A stretch of 23,272 nucleotides of DNA, taken from the NCBI GenBank assembly GCA_964436825.1, contig CAYTEO010000040.1, positions 1 through 23,272 on the forward strand, read 5' to 3'. The notes beneath the pieces were generated by a model, which was given only the letters and a program-made list of their open reading frames with translations, was not told the origin of the DNA and ran no database searches. Positions 1 to 7,860 of the stretch are shown here, one piece after another. Position 1 is the stretch's first letter. Each line of letters begins with the position of its first letter. Made by a program: the position numbers and the translations under genes. Source of the DNA: CAYTEO01 sp964436825. Its GTDB lineage: Bacteria > Krumholzibacteriota > Krumholzibacteriia > LZORAL124-64-63.

Positions 1-98
1 TCTACGACATACTTCTGTTAGCTTCTCTATCTGCTCCTGTCAATCTTATGGATCTCGTGTTGTGCGTTGTTTTCTACCTGCTGTCTTTTTTTTTTTTT
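1..98. other. Non-genomic read tail: noise and poly-T
   Basis: Bases 1-85 are AT-rich, low-complexity sequence quite unlike the GC-rich DNA that starts at 165. Bases 86-98 are 13 consecutive T. On the minus strand this reads adapter, then poly-A, then noise, which is the pattern of an Illumina read that runs off the end of a short insert. The ORFs crossing this stretch are therefore meaningless. I see no gene, promoter or genuine terminator here. Confidence 0.9.
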
Positions 99-164
99 CA
101 CGCAGACGACTGCATACGAGATTTCTGCCTGTCTCGTGGGCTCGGAGATGTTTATACCAGACAG
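99..164. other. Illumina Nextera i7 adapter (P7 + index N703 + transposase end)
   Basis: Bases 99-122 match the 24-nt P7 oligonucleotide with 3 mismatches. Bases 123-130 are TTCTGCCT, the Nextera i7 index N703 as it is written in the oligo. Bases 131-145 match the Nextera read-2 arm exactly. Bases 146-164 match the 19-bp mosaic end with 3 mismatches. The order is that of a complete i7 adapter, so this is untrimmed adapter and not a biological transposon end. Genomic sequence starts at 165. Identification is from memory of the published oligos. Confidence 0.96.
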
Positions 165-729
165 TCCCCAGCCCCTCCCGGCGGGCGGCGGCCAGGACGG
201 GCGCGAAGTCGGCCACCGGCAGGGCGGTCTCGTCGCCGCCGATCCCGTAGCCGACGACCCCCAGCCGCGGGCCGGCGGCGACGGCGGCCTCCAGGTCCCG
301 CCAGGCGGCGTCGACGCCCCATTGCCGGACACTGTCCGGCAGCCACGACAGCGTCACGCCGTGGCGCTGGGCCACCTCGGCGGCCGCCTCGGCGAGGGCC
401 TCCTGGAACGGCAGGGGGGCACGACCGGTCCGTTGCAGGATGCCGTACCCCACGGTGACCTCGGCATGGACGATCCCCTCCCCGGCCAGGGAGTTGCCCA
501 GCTGCAGGGCCGCGGCATGATAATCGCTGGGAGTGCGCAGGACGGACGTCACCGCCTTGTAGAGCTCCAGGAAGTCGCCGAAGTCCCTGCAGCGCCGATA
601 GGATCGGCCGCCGGCGTCCAGGCAGGCCGCCGGCACGTCGGGCCGGCCGTGGCGATCGGCCAGCTCACACAGCAGGGCGGGGGGCACGGAACCCTCCAGG
701 TGGACATGGAGTTCGACGAGCGGTCGCAT
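165..729 (-). CDS. ADA-family (adenosine/adenine) deaminase, 3' end lost at adapter
   Basis: About 188 genuine residues remain. The N-terminus starts MRPLVELHVHLEGS, with the metal-binding HxH pair (H8, H10) and the LEGS turn typical of the adenosine/AMP/adenine deaminase family, zinc hydrolases of purine salvage that release ammonia. A GIVHAEV segment near residue 85 fits the second strand of the barrel. The reading frame enters the adapter at residue 189, just before the expected HAGE motif, so the later metal ligands and catalytic residues are missing. The ATG at 729 has a GGGAGG Shine-Dalgarno 3 nt away. It is transcribed divergently from the M23 gene. Substrate (adenosine, adenine or another purine) cannot be decided. 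The loss is an assembly artefact, not evidence for a pseudogene. Confidence 0.82.
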
Positions 730-806
730 CTGCCTCCCTCGACGCGCGGGCTGATGGTCCCGGCCAGAATAGGACTTGCTTCCCGGGGCTGCCAGGGGGC
801 ATCTTG

Positions 807-2303
807 TTGCGGATGAAAGCAGCAGGGCAACAGGATCCAGGACGCAGGTCCCGGGAGCGCACCTCCCTGGTCGGTCTCATCCTGCTGGTGGCTCTCGTCG
901 TGGGGATCGCCCTGGTCCCCCGCTGGCGACAGCGCGGCCGGGCGGAGGCGACCGGTACCGTCGCGGCGGCCGTTCCCGGTCTACCCCCAGACCACGCCGC
1001 GTCCCTGGACAGTACCTGGGACGACGCCCCCGCTCCACCCTCTCCCACCATCGCGCCGGCGGACGGGACGGCCCCCTCGCTCCCGCCCCTGCCCGCGGGT
1101 GCGCAGGAGCAGGAGCTGGTCATCAGTCGCGGGCAGACCCTCTACGACGCCCTGCGCGCCAGGGGCGTCCCTCATGCCCAGATCATGGCGCTGGTCAAGG
1201 CCTGCCGTCCCTACCGCAACCTGACACGCGTGCACCGCGGTGACCGCTTCCGGACGGTCGTGCTGTCCGACGGCACCCTCTGGCGGCTGCGTTTCGATCT
1301 GACGGACGACGAGTCCTACATCGCCCTGCAGCACCGGGACGAGGGCGGCTACACCGTCTACGAGCTGACCTACCCCGTCCAGCGCAACGTCGTCGGCGTG
1401 GGCGGCCGCGTGGGCCGCTCGCTCTACGAGAGCCTCCGCAACCACGGTGCCCCGACGGTCCTGGCCACGAAGCTCAACGACATCCTGGGCTGGGACATCG
1501 ACTTCCGTCGCGACAGCCGTCCCGACGACACCTACCGCATCCTCTACGAGGAGATCCGCCGGGACGGGCGGATCATCCGGACCGGCTCGGTCCTCGCCGC
1601 CGAGTACGTCAACCGGGGCAAGGTCCACCGCGCCTACCGTTACACGACCCGCGACGGGGACACCGGGTACTACGATCCCGACGGCCACAGCCTGGCCAAG
1701 CAGCTCATGCGGGCGCCGCTGGAGTACTCGCGGATCTCCAGTTCCTTCTCCCTGCGCCGCTTCCACCCCGTCCTGAAGAAGTGGGCCCCCCACTACGGCG
1801 TCGACTACGCCGCGCCGGTGGGGACGCCCGTCTGGGCTGCCGGCGACGGCGTCGTCGTCGAGGCCCGCTACAGCAAGACCAACGGCCGCTACATCAAGAT
1901 CCGGCACACGAACCGCAGCTACGAGAGCTACTACCTCCACCTCTCGCGGTACGCCAGGGGGATCCGCAGGGGGGTCCGGGTCCGCCAGGGGCAGGTCATC
2001 GGTTACGTCGGTGCCACGGGCCTGGCCACCGGTCCCCACCTCGACTTCCGGGTGCGCAAGGACGGTCGCTGGGTCGATCCGCGCCGGCTCGACCTGCCCG
2101 CCGGTGAACCGGTCCCGGCGGCCGAGCGGAACCGTTTCCTGGCGATGATCGCCCCCTACGCCTACGCCCTGGCGTCGCTGCCCGACGACTGTTCCCCCGT
2201 CGTCCTGCGCGATGGTCCCTCCCCGCTGCGGCCACCGGCCCGGACCGACGCACCCGCCGCTTCCACGCCCGTGGTCCTGATCGCTGCCTGTCTGACCCGC
2301 TGA
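807..2303 (+). CDS. Membrane-anchored M23 family metallopeptidase (MepM-like)
   Basis: This is a probable peptidoglycan endopeptidase of about 498 residues. A cytoplasmic basic N-terminus is followed by one membrane segment (about residues 20-37), a Pro/Ala-rich linker (about 55-98), an OapA/LysM-like region (about 100-190), a middle domain (about 190-300) and the M23 catalytic domain (about 310-425). Metal-site motifs are HYGVD (about 329-333), YYLHL with a catalytic His near 378, and GPHLDFRV near 410. The last motif has Asp where many family members have the second His of HxH. Layout and the HPVLKKWAPHYGVD block resemble E. coli MepM (YebA), which cleaves cross-links during wall growth. 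Start is uncertain: AGGGGG at 794-799 best fits TTG at 807 (7 nt), but TTG at 804 and ATG at 813 are possible. It converges on the DUF4340 gene. Confidence 0.88.
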   Translation: MRMKAAGQQDPGRRSRERTSLVGLILLVALVVGIALVPRWRQRGRAEATGTVAAAVPGLPPDHAASLDSTWDDAPAPPSPTIAPADGTAPSLPPLPAGAQEQELVISRGQTLYDALRARGVPHAQIMALVKACRPYRNLTRVHRGDRFRTVVLSDGTLWRLRFDLTDDESYIALQHRDEGGYTVYELTYPVQRNVVGVGGRVGRSLYESLRNHGAPTVLATKLNDILGWDIDFRRDSRPDDTYRILYEEIRRDGRIIRTGSVLAAEYVNRGKVHRAYRYTTRDGDTGYYDPDGHSLAKQLMRAPLEYSRISSSFSLRRFHPVLKKWAPHYGVDYAAPVGTPVWAAGDGVVVEARYSKTNGRYIKIRHTNRSYESYYLHLSRYARGIRRGVRVRQGQVIGYVGATGLATGPHLDFRVRKDGRWVDPRRLDLPAGEPVPAAERNRFLAMIAPYAYALASLPDDCSPVVLRDGPSPLRPPARTDAPAASTPVVLIAACLTR

Positions 2304-2309
2304 CGTCCC

Positions 2310-2356
2310 GGCCGGATCCCACCGGCCCGACGACGCGACGGACCGGGTCCGTGCGC
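2310..2356. terminator. Two hairpins between convergent genes
   Basis: GGCCGG (2310-2315) pairs with CCGGCC (2322-2327). ACGGAC (2338-2343) pairs with GTCCGT (2347-2352) across a 3-nt loop, and the stem can extend by GCG/CGC with one bulged G. Both lie in the 59-bp gap between the stops of the M23 gene (+) and the DUF4340 gene (-), the expected place for a bidirectional terminator. Neither has a T-tract, so Rho or a U-less mechanism would be needed. Confidence 0.4.
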
Positions 2357-2362
2357 GACGGG

Positions 2363-3787
2363 TCAGTGCCGCAACCAGGACGAGGCGAAGATGGCGGTCA
2401 GCGTCGTCAGCAGGGAGCGGTCGATCCCGCAGCGCCGGCGCAGGGCCGGCGACCAGGCGGCGGGCCGCGGCGGCAGGCCCTCGCCGCCGACCAGCAGGAC
2501 CTCTCGCGCCGGCGCACCGGGAAGGCTGCGCCAGATGGTGATCCGGAACAGCGGCGACCAGTCGCGGGGTGCCTCCCCGGGCGGGGAGACGTCGCGGATG
2601 GCGAGCCGCTCCATGTGGAGGGCCAGGTCGTGGACCGTCTCCCCGGGGGTCGGGTGACCGCCGCCGTCGGGCGCGCCGGGCACCTCCCACCCCCCGTCGC
2701 GGCGCACCGCCCGGAAGCTGTCCCGCCCCACCCAGACGCAACGGAGGGAATCGGCGCGGACCACGCTCCAGGTGACGACCGAGGTCGCCAGCATGTCGAT
2801 CAGGGGTCGGGCGACCAGGCGCGACAGGGCGCCGATGACATGGACCGCGTCGGCGCTCCCGTCCCGCCAGGCGTCGGCCCTGCCGGCGACCGTCGGCGGG
2901 CAGAGATCCAGGCGGTGCCGCTGGGAGCCGTAGCGGTCGGCGACGCGGACGACGGCGAGGGTCTCCGCCGCCGCCCCCGCCGGGACCAGTTCCTTGACCC
3001 TGGCCGTCGCCAGTTCCACCAGCAGCTCGTCGACGGCGTCGCCGGCCGCCAGCCACCAGGTGCCGTCGGTGCCGGTCAGGCGGCGGTCGTCGTACCAGCG
3101 CTGGTGGCGGCGGTACCAGTCGGGGACCCGCGCCGCGGCATCCCCGCGCACCCGGTACCACCAGCGACCGTCGCGCTGGACGAACAGGTCCCATGCCGCG
3201 CGTCCGGGCGGGCGGATGGCCAGGGTCTCCACCGCCTGCCACGCGAACCCGGGCCACAGCTCGCGGGCCCGGACCCGGTCGGGCAGCGCGCCGACCAGCC
3301 CCACCAGGTCCCCCGGCAACGCCAGGACGGCGGGCACGCCGTCACGCAGGCCGTAGACCCGGCCGGTGGCCTGGTTCTGCTGGCCGAGCCTGAGGCGCCA
3401 GCGCCGGCCCGCCAGGTCGACGAGCTCGAGGCGCGGCGAGAAGGGGCGGAAGCCGAAGACGACCGTGTCGGCCAGCGCGTCGGGAATGATCTCGGCGGTC
3501 AGGCCGGTCAGCTCCGCGAGCAGGTCGGCCGTCTCGCGCGGATCGACGACGTCGTCGACGTCGCCGGACAGGGACCAGCGCGCGCCGGCGCGCCGCAGGA
3601 CGACGGACCGCTCCGGGGTCTGCCACCGCAGCTCGCGGACCGAGTCGACAGCGACGGGGAACAACCGGACCTGTCGCTGCGCGGCAGGCGGCCCGCCCCG
3701 GCCGCGATAGAGCCACAGCGCCGCGGCGGCGATGGCCAGCAGCAGGAAGAGGGAGCTGCGGGGCAGGAAGGCGAGACGACCGTTCAC
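2363..3787 (-). CDS. DUF4340 domain-containing protein, partner of Gld-type ABC transporter
   Basis: The protein has 474 residues, with one N-terminal membrane segment (about residues 11-27) followed by a large, presumably extracytoplasmic domain. Tryptophan-rich repeats such as VRELRWQTPE and WSLSGD and the overall length match DUF4340 proteins, which commonly sit directly after GldG-like genes. Function of the family is not established; an accessory part of the transporter is the usual assumption. ATG at 3787 lies only 10 bp after the stop of the GldFG fusion, so the two are almost certainly cotranscribed. The assignment rests on architecture and position more than on a diagnostic motif. 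Confidence 0.75.
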   Translation of the reverse strand: MNGRLAFLPRSSLFLLLAIAAAALWLYRGRGGPPAAQRQVRLFPVAVDSVRELRWQTPERSVVLRRAGARWSLSGDVDDVVDPRETADLLAELTGLTAEIIPDALADTVVFGFRPFSPRLELVDLAGRRWRLRLGQQNQATGRVYGLRDGVPAVLALPGDLVGLVGALPDRVRARELWPGFAWQAVETLAIRPPGRAAWDLFVQRDGRWWYRVRGDAAARVPDWYRRHQRWYDDRRLTGTDGTWWLAAGDAVDELLVELATARVKELVPAGAAAETLAVVRVADRYGSQRHRLDLCPPTVAGRADAWRDGSADAVHVIGALSRLVARPLIDMLATSVVTWSVVRADSLRCVWVGRDSFRAVRRDGGWEVPGAPDGGGHPTPGETVHDLALHMERLAIRDVSPPGEAPRDWSPLFRITIWRSLPGAPAREVLLVGGEGLPPRPAAWSPALRRRCGIDRSLLTTLTAIFASSWLRH

Positions 3788-3797
3788 GGTTCCTCCC

Positions 3798-6020
3798 TCA
3801 CGCGACGCGGCGCCGGCGGACGACGACCAGCACGGAGAGGACCGTCATCGCCAGCGGCCAGCCGGCCACCCCGCCCCAGGCCAGCCAGCGCTTCCAGGTC
3901 GTCGTCAGGACGACGGGCTGGCTGAGGGTCTCCCGGGCGCGCACGGCGACGAGGGTCTCCTCCCTGGCCAGCCAGCCGACGATGTTCAGCAGCAGGTCCC
4001 TGTCGCCGTAGAGGTTGATGTAGGCATTGCTGGCGAAATCGGCGTCGCCGACGACGACCAGCCGGGCCGTGCGTTCGCGGCGGAAGACCGAGGGCGCCAG
4101 GCCGCCGGCGTCGGCGCCGACGGCCAGGTCCCCGCCGGACGTGACCGACGTGTCGGCGGTGGCGCGGCGGCGGAAGCGGTCGAGGTCGATCTCCACCGCG
4201 ACGGCCACCGGGAAGGGCCCCGGCTCGTCCACCCCCTCGTCGAAGCGGGGCTGCCGCCGGCGGACCGAGTCCAGGTCGTGCTCCGACCAGCTGCGCTCGC
4301 CGCTGGCCACCAGCGTCCTGGCGGTCAGGCCCGCGACCTGCCCGTGGCGGGGACGCAGGGACTGGGCGTAGGGATAGAAGGTGAACATCCCGCCCAGGGA
4401 ACGCGTGATCTCGTGGGGACCGTACTCCAGGACGGCCAGGACCTGGCGGTCCATGCCGAACTGCCGCGCGGCCCCGTCGGCCGAGACGAGGAAATCCTCG
4501 CCCACGACGACGTTGTAGCTCGCCAGCCAGTCCGCCAGCCCGGCGGGGGTCCCAGGATCGACCAGCGCCAGGACACTGCCGCCCCGGGCGACGTAGGCCG
4601 TCAGGGCCCTCAGCTCCGCGGGGGACGGGTCGCGGGTCGGCGAGGCGAGGACGACGGCGGCGGCGTCGCCGGGGACCTCGGCGCGTTCCGCCAGCAGCAG
4701 CGGCCGGACGATGTACCCCTGGCGCCGCAGGGCCGCGTCGCAGGCCGCGAATCCCGGCCGGTCCCGGGAAGCGATGTCCCGCTCGCCGTGGCCGCTCAGG
4801 AAGTAGACGACCGGCTGCTCCCCGGAGACGACCCGGAAGACCGCGTTGATCAGCGCTCCCTCGTCGGGGTCCAGCAGCTCGCGCCGCCGGTCGCCGGCCT
4901 GGACGACGACCGTGCGGGCCACGGTCACGCCCAGGTCCTTGACCAGGGCGGGATGGCGATCCGGGTCGACGATCCGGTAACTGATGCGCCGGCTGCGGTC
5001 CCGCAGCGACGCCAGCAGGTCCTCGGCCGCCTTGCGGCGGGGATCGAGCCGCTGGTAGAAGGCCGTGAGCGTCACGTCCCGGTCGAGGGCGTCCAGGACC
5101 TGGCAGGTCTGGGGCGCCAGGCTGAAGCGCCGGTTGCTGGTCAGGTCCGTGCGGACCGGCGCCCGTTCGGCGATGGCGGTCAGCATGGCCAGCAGGACCA
5201 GCATCAGCAGCGGCGGGGTCCAGCGGGCCACGGCCCGGCCGCCGGCCAGGCGCCGCCCGGCCACCGCCGCGCTGGTCCCCAGCAGCCCGACGGCGGTCCA
5301 GCCGAGGAAGAAGACCAGGTCCCGGCTGTCGACCACCCCCCGGGAGAGACGCAGGAAGTGGGCCGGCAACGAGAGGTGCCCGCCGAGGGAGGCCAGCGGC
5401 CCCGGCAGGTGCGGCAGGAGGTTGTCGACCATCATCAGCAGGGTCAGGAAGCCGAACGCCAGCACGTAGGCCACCAGCTGGTACGTGACCAGGGCGGAGA
5501 AGAACAGGCCCCACGCAGCGGCCAGCGCCGCCGCCAGCACCAGTGCCAGCATGGCCGCCGCCAGCGGCCCCGGCTCCGGTCCCCCCAGCAGGACGATCAC
5601 CACACCGTGGACCGCCGTCGCCGCCAGCAGGACCCCGGCCACGGCCAGGGCCCCCAGGTACTTCCCCCCCACCCAGACATGGTCCGGGACGGGATAGGAC
5701 ATCAGCAGGTCGGCCCGCCCGCTGCGGTACTCCTCGGCGAACAGCCGCATCGTCACCGCCGGCATCAGCAGGGTCAGGAGCAGCAGGATGTTGGAGACCA
5801 GGGGACGGACCACGCCGTCGGTCAGGTTGAGGGCCGCCCCCACGGTCCTGCCGGACTCTAGAGCCGACAGGGAGAGGGAGCTGTAGTCCAGCAGGATGTT
5901 GTCGAAGGCCACACCGACCAGCAGCAGGAAACCGCCCACCAGGACCGGCGCCATGGGGGCGTGGAAGAACCCGCCGATCTCGCGGCGGACGATGGCGGCC
6001 AGGGCACGGCCCGTCCTCAT
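3798..6020 (-). CDS. GldF-GldG fusion: ABC-2 permease plus GldG-like auxiliary domain
   Basis: The protein has 740 residues. The N-terminal part (about 1-285) is an ABC-2 permease with about six hydrophobic segments (near 24-44, 75-94, 120-146, 153-198, 235-258 and 270-288) and the EEYRSGRADLLMSYPV block typical of GldF-like permeases. It runs directly into a GldG-like extracytoplasmic domain starting RTDLTSNRRFSLAPQT (about 290), containing VVYFLSGHGERD and ending in a C-terminal membrane helix (about 712-733) with a short RRRR tail. In Bacteroidota GldF and GldG are separate proteins, linked to gliding; in other phyla related systems have unknown cargo. The start overlaps the ATPase stop in an ATGA, implying translational coupling. 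Confidence 0.88.
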   Translation of the reverse strand: MRTGRALAAIVRREIGGFFHAPMAPVLVGGFLLLVGVAFDNILLDYSSLSLSALESGRTVGAALNLTDGVVRPLVSNILLLLTLLMPAVTMRLFAEEYRSGRADLLMSYPVPDHVWVGGKYLGALAVAGVLLAATAVHGVVIVLLGGPEPGPLAAAMLALVLAAALAAAWGLFFSALVTYQLVAYVLAFGFLTLLMMVDNLLPHLPGPLASLGGHLSLPAHFLRLSRGVVDSRDLVFFLGWTAVGLLGTSAAVAGRRLAGGRAVARWTPPLLMLVLLAMLTAIAERAPVRTDLTSNRRFSLAPQTCQVLDALDRDVTLTAFYQRLDPRRKAAEDLLASLRDRSRRISYRIVDPDRHPALVKDLGVTVARTVVVQAGDRRRELLDPDEGALINAVFRVVSGEQPVVYFLSGHGERDIASRDRPGFAACDAALRRQGYIVRPLLLAERAEVPGDAAAVVLASPTRDPSPAELRALTAYVARGGSVLALVDPGTPAGLADWLASYNVVVGEDFLVSADGAARQFGMDRQVLAVLEYGPHEITRSLGGMFTFYPYAQSLRPRHGQVAGLTARTLVASGERSWSEHDLDSVRRRQPRFDEGVDEPGPFPVAVAVEIDLDRFRRRATADTSVTSGGDLAVGADAGGLAPSVFRRERTARLVVVGDADFASNAYINLYGDRDLLLNIVGWLAREETLVAVRARETLSQPVVLTTTWKRWLAWGGVAGWPLAMTVLSVLVVVRRRRVA

Positions 6021-6763
6021 GGCGCCTCCTCTCCGCCGCCTGCCGGCCCGCCGGTCAGGCGCAGGAAGGCAGCCTCGAGATCGTCTCCCAGTTCCGCCTG
6101 CGTCCCCGCCCCCACCAGCCGGCCGCGGTGGAGGATCAGGACCCGCTGGCAGACGCGGGCGATCTCGCCCAGGATGTGGCTGCTGACAAGAACGGTCCGC
6201 TCCCCGCGCAGGCCCCGGATCAGCTCCCGGAAGGCGATGATCTGGTGCGGATCCAGCCCGGCCGACGGTTCGTCCAGGATCAGCAGGTCCGGATCACCCA
6301 CCATGGCCTGGGCCAGGCCCACCCGCTGGCGGAATCCCTTGGAGAGATGTCCGCAGACCCGGTGCCTGACCTCCTCCAGGCCGACCCGCGCGACGATCCC
6401 GTCCAGGTGGGAGCGCTGCCGCCGCGGCGGGACCTCCTTGAGGTCGGCCACGAAGCGGAGCAGCTCGTCGACCGTGGCGTCGGGGTAGAGGGGCACGCGC
6501 TCGGGCATGAACCCGAGACGGCGACGGGCGGCCAGGGGGTCGAGGGCCACGTCGTGCCCGGCGATCTCGACCGTGCCGGCGCTGGGCGGCAGCGTGCCGG
6601 TCAGGATCCGCATCGTCGTCGTCTTGCCGGCGCCGTTGGGGCCGATCAGGCCGACGATCTCCCCCGCCGGCACCTCGAACGAGACGTCGCGCAGCGCCAC
6701 GTGCGGGCCGAACCGGCGGGTCAGCCCCCGGACGCGGATCATCGTTCCCGGCCGGTCAGTCAC
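6017..6763 (-). CDS. ABC transporter ATPase (GldA-like, ABC-2 type)
   Basis: A complete nucleotide-binding subunit of 248 residues. Walker A is GPNGAGKTT (41-49), the signature is LSKGF (140-144), Walker B is LLILDEPSAGLD (160-171) and the switch His is in SSH (196). The Q-loop position carries Glu in GFMPERVPLYPD (about 85-95), a variant I associate with Gld/Nat-type ATPases. It would power the fused permease encoded next. The listed start is a GTG that overlaps the end of fabH by 8 bp. An ATG at 6742 (giving MIRVRGLTRRFG) is an equally good family-like start; neither has a strong Shine-Dalgarno. Confidence 0.92.
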   Translation of the reverse strand: MTDRPGTMIRVRGLTRRFGPHVALRDVSFEVPAGEIVGLIGPNGAGKTTTMRILTGTLPPSAGTVEIAGHDVALDPLAARRRLGFMPERVPLYPDATVDELLRFVADLKEVPPRRQRSHLDGIVARVGLEEVRHRVCGHLSKGFRQRVGLAQAMVGDPDLLILDEPSAGLDPHQIIAFRELIRGLRGERTVLVSSHILGEIARVCQRVLILHRGRLVGAGTQAELGDDLEAAFLRLTGGPAGGGEEAP

Positions 6764-7763
6764 GGACCCAGCGCAACAACGTCGCTCCCCAGGTGAACCC
6801 GGCGCCGAAGCTGACCAGCACCACCAGGTCTCCCTTCCGGAGACGCCCCTCGTCCCTGGCGACGCGCAGGGCGGACGGGATGCTGGCCGAGGTCGTGTTG
6901 CCGAAGCGGTCGATGGTGACGACGACCTGCTCGTCCGACAGTCCGAGACGGCGCTGGGCGGCCTCGATGATGCGGATGTTGGCCTGGTGGGGCACCAGGA
7001 GCTTGACCTCCGACGGGTCGACGCCGTTGCGCTCCAGGACCTCCATGGCCACGTCGGCCATGCCCCGGACGGCGAACTTGAAGACCTCGCGCCCCTCCTG
7101 GTAGACGTAGTGCATCTTGTTGCGGACGGTCTCCTCGCTGGCGGGATGGAGACTGCCGCCGGCCTTCATGTGCAGATGCCTGCCGCCGACCCCGTCGATG
7201 TAGTTGACGCTGTCGATGATCCCGCCCAGGGCGGGGTCGACCGCCTCGACGACGACCGCCCCGGCGCCGTCACCGAACAGGATGCAGGTGTTGCGGTCGG
7301 TGTAGTCGATGATCGAGGACATGATCTCGGTCCCGATCACCAGGGCGCGGCGGCTCTGGCCGGTCTGGATCTGCGCGCGGGCGGCCTGCAGGGCGAAGAT
7401 GAACCCGCTGCAGGCGGCACTGACGTCGAACCCCCACGCACCCTTGATCCCCAGCTTGTCCTGGATGACGCAGGCCGTCGCCGGGAACATCATGTCCGGG
7501 GTGACGGTCGGTACGACGATCAGGTCGATGTCGTCCTTCGTCAGGCCGGCGTCGGCGAGGGCCGCCTCGGCGGCGAGGGCGCCGAAGTGTGAGGCGGGCA
7601 CGCCGGGGTCGGCGATCCGCCGTTCGCGAATCCCGGTCCGTTCGACGATCCACTGGTCGTTGGTCTCGACCATCCGCTCCAGGTCGGCGTTGGTGAGCTT
7701 CTTGTCGGGGAAGGCCATCCCCACGCCGGTGATCCCGGCCGTCAGCAGGGTACGCTCCGTCAT
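6756..7763 (-). CDS. fabH: Beta-ketoacyl-ACP synthase III (KAS III)
   Basis: This enzyme condenses acetyl-CoA (or another primer) with malonyl-ACP to start type II fatty acid synthesis in the cytoplasm. At 335 residues it is full length. The catalytic triad is visible: Cys118 in DVSAACSGF, His259 in VPHQANIR and Asn289 in GNTTSASIP; the DQWIVERTGI block near 36-45 is also typical. The ATG at 7763 is chosen because an AAAGGAAG Shine-Dalgarno lies about 6 nt upstream and MTERTLLTAGITGVG is a standard KAS III N-terminus. The usual neighbours plsX, fabD, fabG and acpP are absent; instead its 3' end overlaps the ABC ATPase. It probably has its own promoter in the 178-bp gap after rplQ. Confidence 0.97.
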   Translation of the reverse strand: MTERTLLTAGITGVGMAFPDKKLTNADLERMVETNDQWIVERTGIRERRIADPGVPASHFGALAAEAALADAGLTKDDIDLIVVPTVTPDMMFPATACVIQDKLGIKGAWGFDVSAACSGFIFALQAARAQIQTGQSRRALVIGTEIMSSIIDYTDRNTCILFGDGAGAVVVEAVDPALGGIIDSVNYIDGVGGRHLHMKAGGSLHPASEETVRNKMHYVYQEGREVFKFAVRGMADVAMEVLERNGVDPSEVKLLVPHQANIRIIEAAQRRLGLSDEQVVVTIDRFGNTTSASIPSALRVARDEGRLRKGDLVVLVSFGAGFTWGATLLRWVRD

Positions 7764-7779
7764 CGTGTGCTTCCTTTGC

Positions 7780-7830
7780 GAGGGGCGAATCCGGAGCGAC
7801 CGCCCCTGTCCCGGGCGGCCGCAGCCCCTC
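7780..7830 (-). promoter_or_regulatory. Possible structured leader of fabH mRNA
   Basis: A 7-bp perfect inverted repeat, GAGGGGC (7780-7786) with GCCCCTC (7824-7830), encloses a second stem, CCGCCC (7800-7805) with GGGCGG (7813-7818). It lies between the candidate fabH promoter and the Shine-Dalgarno (about 7769-7776). Such a fold could affect translation or termination, but GC-rich DNA forms stems easily. Confidence 0.3.
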
Positions 7831-7831
7831 A

Positions 7832-7860
7832 AAGCAAACCCAATCGACAGGGGATGTCAA
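7832..7860 (-). promoter_or_regulatory. Candidate sigma-70-type promoter for fabH operon
   Basis: On the minus strand a perfect TTGACA -35 box occupies 7855-7860. The -10 is poor: TTTGCT (7833-7838) at 16-bp spacing or TTGCTT (7832-7837) at 17 bp. It lies about 70 bp upstream of the fabH start and beyond the rplQ hairpin, a sensible position for an independent promoter. Confidence 0.45.

Noticed and set aside
86..98. Run of 13 T as a terminator T-tract
   Set aside because: No hairpin precedes it, and it directly adjoins the adapter, so it is a sequencing artefact.
146..164. Tn5 mosaic end as a sign of a natural Tn5-type transposon
   Set aside because: It is flanked by the read-2 arm, an index and P7 in library order, so it is a synthetic adapter.
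730..806. Promoter in the gap between the divergent deaminase and M23 genes
   Set aside because: A minus-strand TATTCT has only a very poor -35 at the right distance, and the plus strand shows no usable pair.
981..3257. Very long minus-strand ORF (758 aa) across the M23 and DUF4340 genes
   Set aside because: It is low-complexity Arg/Gly/Pro sequence lying antisense to one clear gene and out of frame with the other; a typical shadow of GC-rich codon bias.
2351..5861. Two long plus-strand ORFs (524 and 709 aa) antisense to the DUF4340 and GldFG genes
   Set aside because: Their composition (Arg, Gly, Gln, Pro, Asp) is that of antisense shadows, and the minus-strand genes have clear family motifs.
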